DNA of 64,000 nucleotides from Mytilus edulis. Taxonomy: Eukaryota > Mollusca > Bivalvia > Mytilida > Mytilidae. Under the pieces are notes generated by a model. That model made no database searches. It had not been told where the DNA came from and saw only the letters and a program-made list of their open reading frames with translations. Below are positions 58,626-64,000 of the stretch, piece after piece. The translations under genes and the position numbers were made by a program. Numbering within the stretch: position 1 is the first letter of the stretch; each line of letters begins with the position of its first letter. Location of the stretch: assembly GCF_963676685.1 (NCBI RefSeq), contig NC_092350.1, positions 5,321,486-5,385,485 on the forward strand, in the 5' to 3' direction.

Positions 58626-59143
58626 ATAAGTAAGAATAAAATAGGGAACATCAACACTGATCAGAAATACATGAATCCAAACAAAAGTTGATAAAGTGCA
58701 TAAAATAGAACACAGGTGGGGGTTACAACTGCACCAGACTTTACTTTATACAAATAAAATATAATCAACAAGGGTTATAAAATAAAATTATATTTAGCTA
58801 TTTAAAAATAAGCATATTTAATAAAATGAAAGACAAAAAGTTTGGCAAAATTTGTCATCTGGTATAATATATATATACAGGTTAAAAAAATAAGTCTAGA
58901 TTATTATACCTGTATCAAGCTTAAAACATAAAAAAAAACACTACACAGAAAATCTCAGCAAAAACATAAATTATACAATAAATAAATGTATCATCAGCAA
59001 AATAAAAAAGGTGAACTATTTCTTAAGCCATTATTACAAATATATGTATAAATGCCATGTGGTAAACTCCTTGGTCATGTACTTTACTGATGTTAGTAAA
59101 AGAAACAAATCTATTGGTCAAATACCTAACAAGTGGAGATAGA

Positions 59144-60965
59144 ACTAGAGCCTGTGTCGCTCACCTTGGTCTATGTGAATATTAAACAAAGGACGCAGAT
59201 GGATTCATGACAAAATTGTGTTTTGGTGATGGTGATGTGTTTGTAAATCTTACTTTACTGAACATTCTTGCTGCTTACAATTATCTCAATCTATAATGAA
59301 CTTGGCCCAGTAGTTTCAGAGGAGAAGATTTTTGTAAAAGATAACTAAGATTTACGAAAAATGGTTCAAAATTGATTATAAAGGGCAATAACTCCTAAAG
59401 GGATCAACTGACCATTTCAGTCATGTTGACTTATTTGTAAATCTTACTTTGCTGAACATTATTGCTGTTTACAGTTTATCTCTATCTATAATAATATTCA
59501 AGATAATAACCAAAAACAGCAAAATTTCCTTAAAATTACCAATTCAGGGGCAGCAACCCAACAAAGGTCGTCCGGTTCATCTGAAAATTTCAGGGCAGAT
59601 AGATCTTGACCTGATAATCAATTTTACTACATGTTAGATTTGCTCTAAATGCTTTGGTTTGTGAGTTATAAGCCAAAAACTGAATTTTACCCCTATGTTC
59701 TATTTTTAGCCGTGGCGGCCATCTTGAATGGTTGACCAGGTCACGCCACACATTTTTTAAGTTAGATACCCCAATGATGATTGTGGCCAAGTTTGGTTTA
59801 ATTTGGCCCAGTGGTTTCAGAGGAGAAGATTTTTGTAATAGATTACTAAGATTTACGAAAAATGGTTAAAAATTGACTATAAAGGGCAATAACTCCTAAA
59901 GGGGTCAACTGACCATTTCAGTCATGTTGACTTATTTGTAAATCTTACTTTGCTGAACATTATTGATGTTTACAGTTTATCTTTATCTATAATAATATTC
60001 AAGATAAATAACCAAAAACAGCAAAATTTCCTTAAAATTACCAATTCAGGGGCAGCAACCCAACAACAGGTTGTCCAATTCATCTGTAAATTTCAGGGCA
60101 GATAGATCTTGACCTGATAATCAATTTTACTACATGTCAGTTTTGCTCTAAATGCTTTGGTTTTTGAGTTATAAGCCAAAAACTGAATTTTACCCCTATG
60201 TTCTATTTTTAGCTGTAGCGGCCATCTTGGTTGGTTGGCCGGGTCATGCCACACATTTTTTAAACTAGATACCCCAATTGTGATTGTGGCCAAGTTTGGT
60301 TTAATTTGGCCCAGTAGTTTCAGAGAAGAAGATTTTTGTAAAAGATTACTAAGATTTACGAAAAATGGTTAAAAATTGACTATAAAGGGCAATAACTCCT
60401 AAAGGGGTCAACTGACCATTTCAGTCATGTTGACTTATTTGTAAATCTTACTTTGCTGAACATTATTGCTGTTTACAGTTTATCTTTATCTATAATAATA
60501 TTCAAGATAAATAACCAAAAACAGCAAAATTTCCTTAAAATTACCAATTCAGGGGCAGCAACCCAACAACGGGTTGTCCGATTCATCTGAAAATTTCAGG
60601 ACAGATAGATCTTGACCTGATAATCAATTTTACTACATGTCAGATTTGCTCTTTGATTTTGATTTTTGAGTTATAAGCCAAAAACTGCATTTTACCCCTA
60701 TGTTCTATTTTTAGCCATGGCGGCCATCTTGGTTGGTTGGCCGGGTCACGCCACACATTTTTAAAACTAGATACCCCAATGATGATTGTGACCAAGTTTG
60801 GTTTAATTTGGCCCAGTAGTTTCAGAGGAGAAGATTTTTGTAAAAGTTAACGACGACGGACGACGACGACGGACGACGGACGACGACGGACGACGGACGA
60901 CGGACGCCGGACGCAAAGTGATGGGAAAAGCTCACTTGGCCCTTCGGGCCAGGTGAGCTAAAAAG
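59144..60965 (+). mobile_element. Hairpin-ended element with three ~500-bp tandem units and ACG microsatellite
   Basis: Left end CTAGAGCCTGTGTCGCTCACC. The anchor GGCCCAGTAGTTTCAGAG(G/A)AGAAG recurs near 59305, 59806, 60306 and 60808, giving three units of 500-502 bases. It is followed by a (GACGACGGAC)n-like microsatellite (60848-60910) and the stem-loop AGCTCACTTGGCCC-TTC-GGGCCAGGTGAGCT (60930-60960). Non-coding. Single-unit and truncated relatives at 36736-37521 and 34538-35216. The architecture recalls Helentron-associated 'pearl'-type elements of bivalves; this is inference, not a match. Confidence 0.8.
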
Positions 60966-61084
60966 GGGGGTATACTTTAATCTGTTATCTCCTACATATA
61001 ACCTGTTATATCTAAAAGAAAGTTTAACAAAACTGAGCCAAAGCCTAGATAATCTAACAATTATACAATATTAAACTGCTAAAG

Positions 61085-61645
61085 TCATGGGGCAACTAAG
61101 GGATAGAATGTTATCCTCTTACAGTCATTGAAGGATGACTAAGGGGAGGAGCCTAATGCTCTGACATTCACTGAAGAATGATTAAGAGGTGGAGTTTAAA
61201 GCTTTTTATAAGGATGACTAAGGGAGCGCTTATTGCTTTCAGAGTCACGTAATAAATACTAAGTGGAGGAGCTTTATGCTCTGACATTTACTGAAGAATG
61301 ACTAAGGGGAGGAGCTTATTGCTCTAATATTCACTAAAGAAAGACTAAGGGGAGGAGCTTAATGCTCTGACATTCACTGACAAATGACTAAGGGGAGTGG
61401 CTTTAAGCTCTGACATTCATTGAAGAATGACAAAGTAGTAGACCTTAATACTATGATATTCACTGAAGAAAGACTAAGAGGAGGAGCTCTATGCTCTGAC
61501 ATTCACTGATGAATGAATAAGAGGTGGAGCCTAATGTTTTAAGTCATTGAAGGATGACTAAGGGGAGGAGCTTAATTCTCTGACATTCATTGAAGAATTA
61601 CTAAGGAGAGGAGCTTAATGCTCTGACTTTCACATAGATAAAAAG
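61085..61645. repeat. Minisatellite, ~47-bp units with GACTAAGGGGAGGAGCTTAATGC
   Basis: About 11 units of the type CTCTGACATTCACTGAAGAATGACTAAGGGGAGGAGCTTAATG, with unit lengths of 45-50 and substitutions throughout. Confidence 0.85.
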
Positions 61646-63920
61646 AAAATAAAACAAAAACAAAACTAAGTACAATGTACCTTTTACAAATAAATATTCA
61701 AAACAAACTATTATTTATCTGAGATTCTATAATTCACATAAGACTAGATTAAAAGACAGTGTCAGAAATGTAACTATTGACCACTATATGTTACCGTGGT
61801 TATAATAACATCAACATGTTCATGGGAGTTGAATTTTAAAAATAAAAAGTTTATTGTCCAATGATATACAAAGGAAAGACATGATTTGTATGCAACCTTG
61901 AATACTGATTATGTTGTCCCACCCATTTTTTTCACAATTGTGCAGAGAAAGAATGTGGTTTGATACAAAATAAATCAGAGTTACCCCCTATGATACTAAA
62001 ATAAAAATTGAATAAACAAGAAGTATCAGATTTGCTTATTTGATAACTATTATTTTGCATTTTATCTTATTGTTATTTGAATCTTTGAACAAAACATTCA
62101 CAACAAAGTTAGCAAGTGTCAGAGATTGTTTATCTTATAATTGCTTTTATATAATAGTGAACTTCATAACTAAGATTGATTGATTGTTAGTTTCTTAACA
62201 TCCAGTGGCAAATATTTCATGCAAGTTCAAGATGATTTTAACTAAGAATAGTAGCCTACTGTACATCTATGGATACTAATTCATACACATTTTCAACAAA
62301 GCTTTACTAAAACTAGCTTTATATAAACATACAAATTATGACATATAGATATACATAGCACTAATGAATGATTACACACTAACAACTTGTATAAACAATT
62401 ACACAAATGTTGATCATATTCATTTACATACTACTGTTTTTCTCAACACATTAAATAGGGTAAAACATATCTCAAACATAAATATATCAATTAATGGGGG
62501 GGAAATTACAATTCATTAAACAATAATCCTAAAAAAACAATCATTTAAAATCATCAACTTTCTTTCAATTTTTTGAATTTTGGCTTAGGAAGATAAAGAA
62601 AGGACAGACTGAGTTTCTGTTGATGAATATTGTGTTAAATGGGCAACATTGTTAAAGCTATGACTCTAACCATCTTTTTTTGCAATCTATTTTTTACAAT
62701 ATATGTTGCAAAGTCAAACATTATTGTCAGATTCCAAATAACTTCACCTGATTGTGCCACATGCATTTAAAACAAATTAGTAAGCCTAATTATAAAATGG
62801 AGGATTAACACATATTTGAAATGTGTGAAAGTGAATCAAAATAAAAGCTTTTCTGCTTTGAACTGATACACCATGGAGACGACAACCAACTCAGAGACAA
62901 AGTTTACTGAAATATCATGAAGAGAACATAGTGAAACGTTTTAAATTTGACCCTGAATATCTACGGAGAAGAAAAATACATATTTTCTCAGTACAAACTT
63001 TGATGAAATACCCAGAGAGAATATAGAGGATTAAACATTTATTGAAACAATGTTTTAAATTTGACCCTGAACTTATAAACAGAAAACAAACAAAAAATGT
63101 CTCATTATGAAGCTTGATAAAATACCCAGAGAATGTAGAGGATTAAACATGAACGGAAACAAAATTTTTAAATTTGACAAAGAACCAGCATGGAAAGAAC
63201 AACATAAATTGTATATGTGACACAGTTTAATATTTGACCAGGAAAACCCACAATGAGAAGAAAAGGACCTGAGACAGAACTAATTACTGCCATGCTTTAC
63301 TGTATAAGTTCTCTCTATTTAATAAAACACTTATATTATGTCTACCCTGAACAAAATTGATTATTAATATAATAATTAAACAAACAATAAACAAAATAAA
63401 TATAACAAGCAATAAATGAACAGACAAGCAACATCTTGAGCAACCCAGTTTTTGACCTTTGTCATTATTCTTTTCTTGTTTTTGTCTTTATTTAGAAATT
63501 ATCTCCCTTTGGATACAGCACTGTTTATCTATATTTGAACACAAGCAAAATATGGATATTGTCAATTATAATGAATTATAAATGTCAATCTATAACAAAC
63601 AGATCAATAAGGGGAAGCAACTCTAATTGTAATATTACTTCATTTTAAAGGCTCTATGATAAAGACTATTTGTACAATGTATAATGTATACAATTATTAT
63701 TTTTTTGAGAGTTAGTTACAAAAGCATATTTGAACATGTACTAATTAAACACCAACTTTTTTCTATCAGTATATAAAATGATGCATCATTGGTGTAATGG
63801 TGATTCTGACATTACTGTAGAGCCTCGTCCATCTCTAGAACTTAAATTCTATGACACCAATCTACACTAGAATTATCTCCCTTGATGAGGACATTGTCTG
63901 GTTAAGTTTGTTCTACTCAT
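61646..63920. other. No supported gene, possible 3' UTR
   Basis: AT-rich, no exon. A loosely repeated motif near 62935-63180 (GTTTTAAATTTGACCCTGAA, AAATACCCAGAGA(G)AAT, TAGAGGATTAAACAT) gives two to three units of about 115 bases. Confidence 0.4.
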
Positions 63921-63954
63921 TATGTGACCTTCATGGACTGCATCTTGTCAGTTT
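63921..63954 (-). CDS. Possible terminal exon of a - strand gene entering from the right
   Basis: Strong acceptor TTTTTATTTCAG, then a frame reading TDKMQSMKVT and TAA (63921-63923) if entered in phase 1; another frame ends at CSP and a stop. Only about 10 codons, so there is no family signal. Proposed because of the acceptor and the coding-free sequence to its left. Confidence 0.3.
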
Positions 63955-64000
63955 CTGAAATAAAAAGAATCTACATCTTCAAATATACAATATATTTATG

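Noticed and set aside
63781..63860. tRNA-like start (GCATCATTGGTGTAATGGTG)
   Set aside because: No B-box or matching acceptor stem downstream; resembles an A-box by chance.
1..64000. CRISPR arrays, operons, ribosome binding sites
   Set aside because: The minisatellites lack the fixed repeat-spacer pattern, and the window is clearly eukaryotic (introns, poly(A) signals, retroelements).

Overview
The window looks like a stretch of lophotrochozoan, most probably bivalve (mussel-like), nuclear genome. It is AT-rich, its genes are split into small exons with GT/AG introns, and it is crowded with interspersed repeats. These include Penelope-like elements with an N-terminal GIY-YIG nuclease, a hairpin-ended element with an ACG-type microsatellite, and TTAA MITEs. 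The taxon is an inference from gene structure and repeat style, not from a database search.

Layout. (1) 1-3356, + strand: the last six exons of a family GH20 beta-hexosaminidase, followed by a polyadenylation signal near 3677. (2) 3683-9598: intergenic, mostly repeat fragments. (3) 9599-39636, - strand: the main gene. I reconstructed it from seven phase-1 Ig-domain exons, one transmembrane exon, five small cytoplasmic exons and four exons of a single tyrosine-phosphatase-like (PTP) domain that has lost its catalytic signature. It lies tail to tail with the hexosaminidase gene, and its 5' end (signal peptide) was not found. Its introns hold many transposon fragments. (4) 41990-45599: a nearly complete but broken Penelope-like retroelement, + strand, with an apparent 38-bp target-site duplication. 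(5) 45600-55600: mostly gene-free, with repeat fragments, a foldback element and a few weak exon candidates. (6) 55600-63920: gene-free, with three minisatellites and a 1.8-kb hairpin-ended element built from three ~500-bp units. (7) 63921-63954: a possible terminal exon of another - strand gene, so part of region 6 could be a very long 3' UTR.

Functionally, the only multi-part system is the Ig/PTP-like receptor. Its ectodomain has seven Ig-like domains, three of which carry an extra-cysteine motif. Its cytoplasmic side has tyrosine-rich motifs (YDYI occurs twice) and a predicted pseudophosphatase, which suggests cell-surface recognition with non-catalytic signalling. One exon junction in it does not keep frame as read (17.1 kb), and one intron appears to use a GC donor (33.48 kb). 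Exon boundaries were found by eye from splice consensus, phase and protein pattern; no alignment or transcript data were available.
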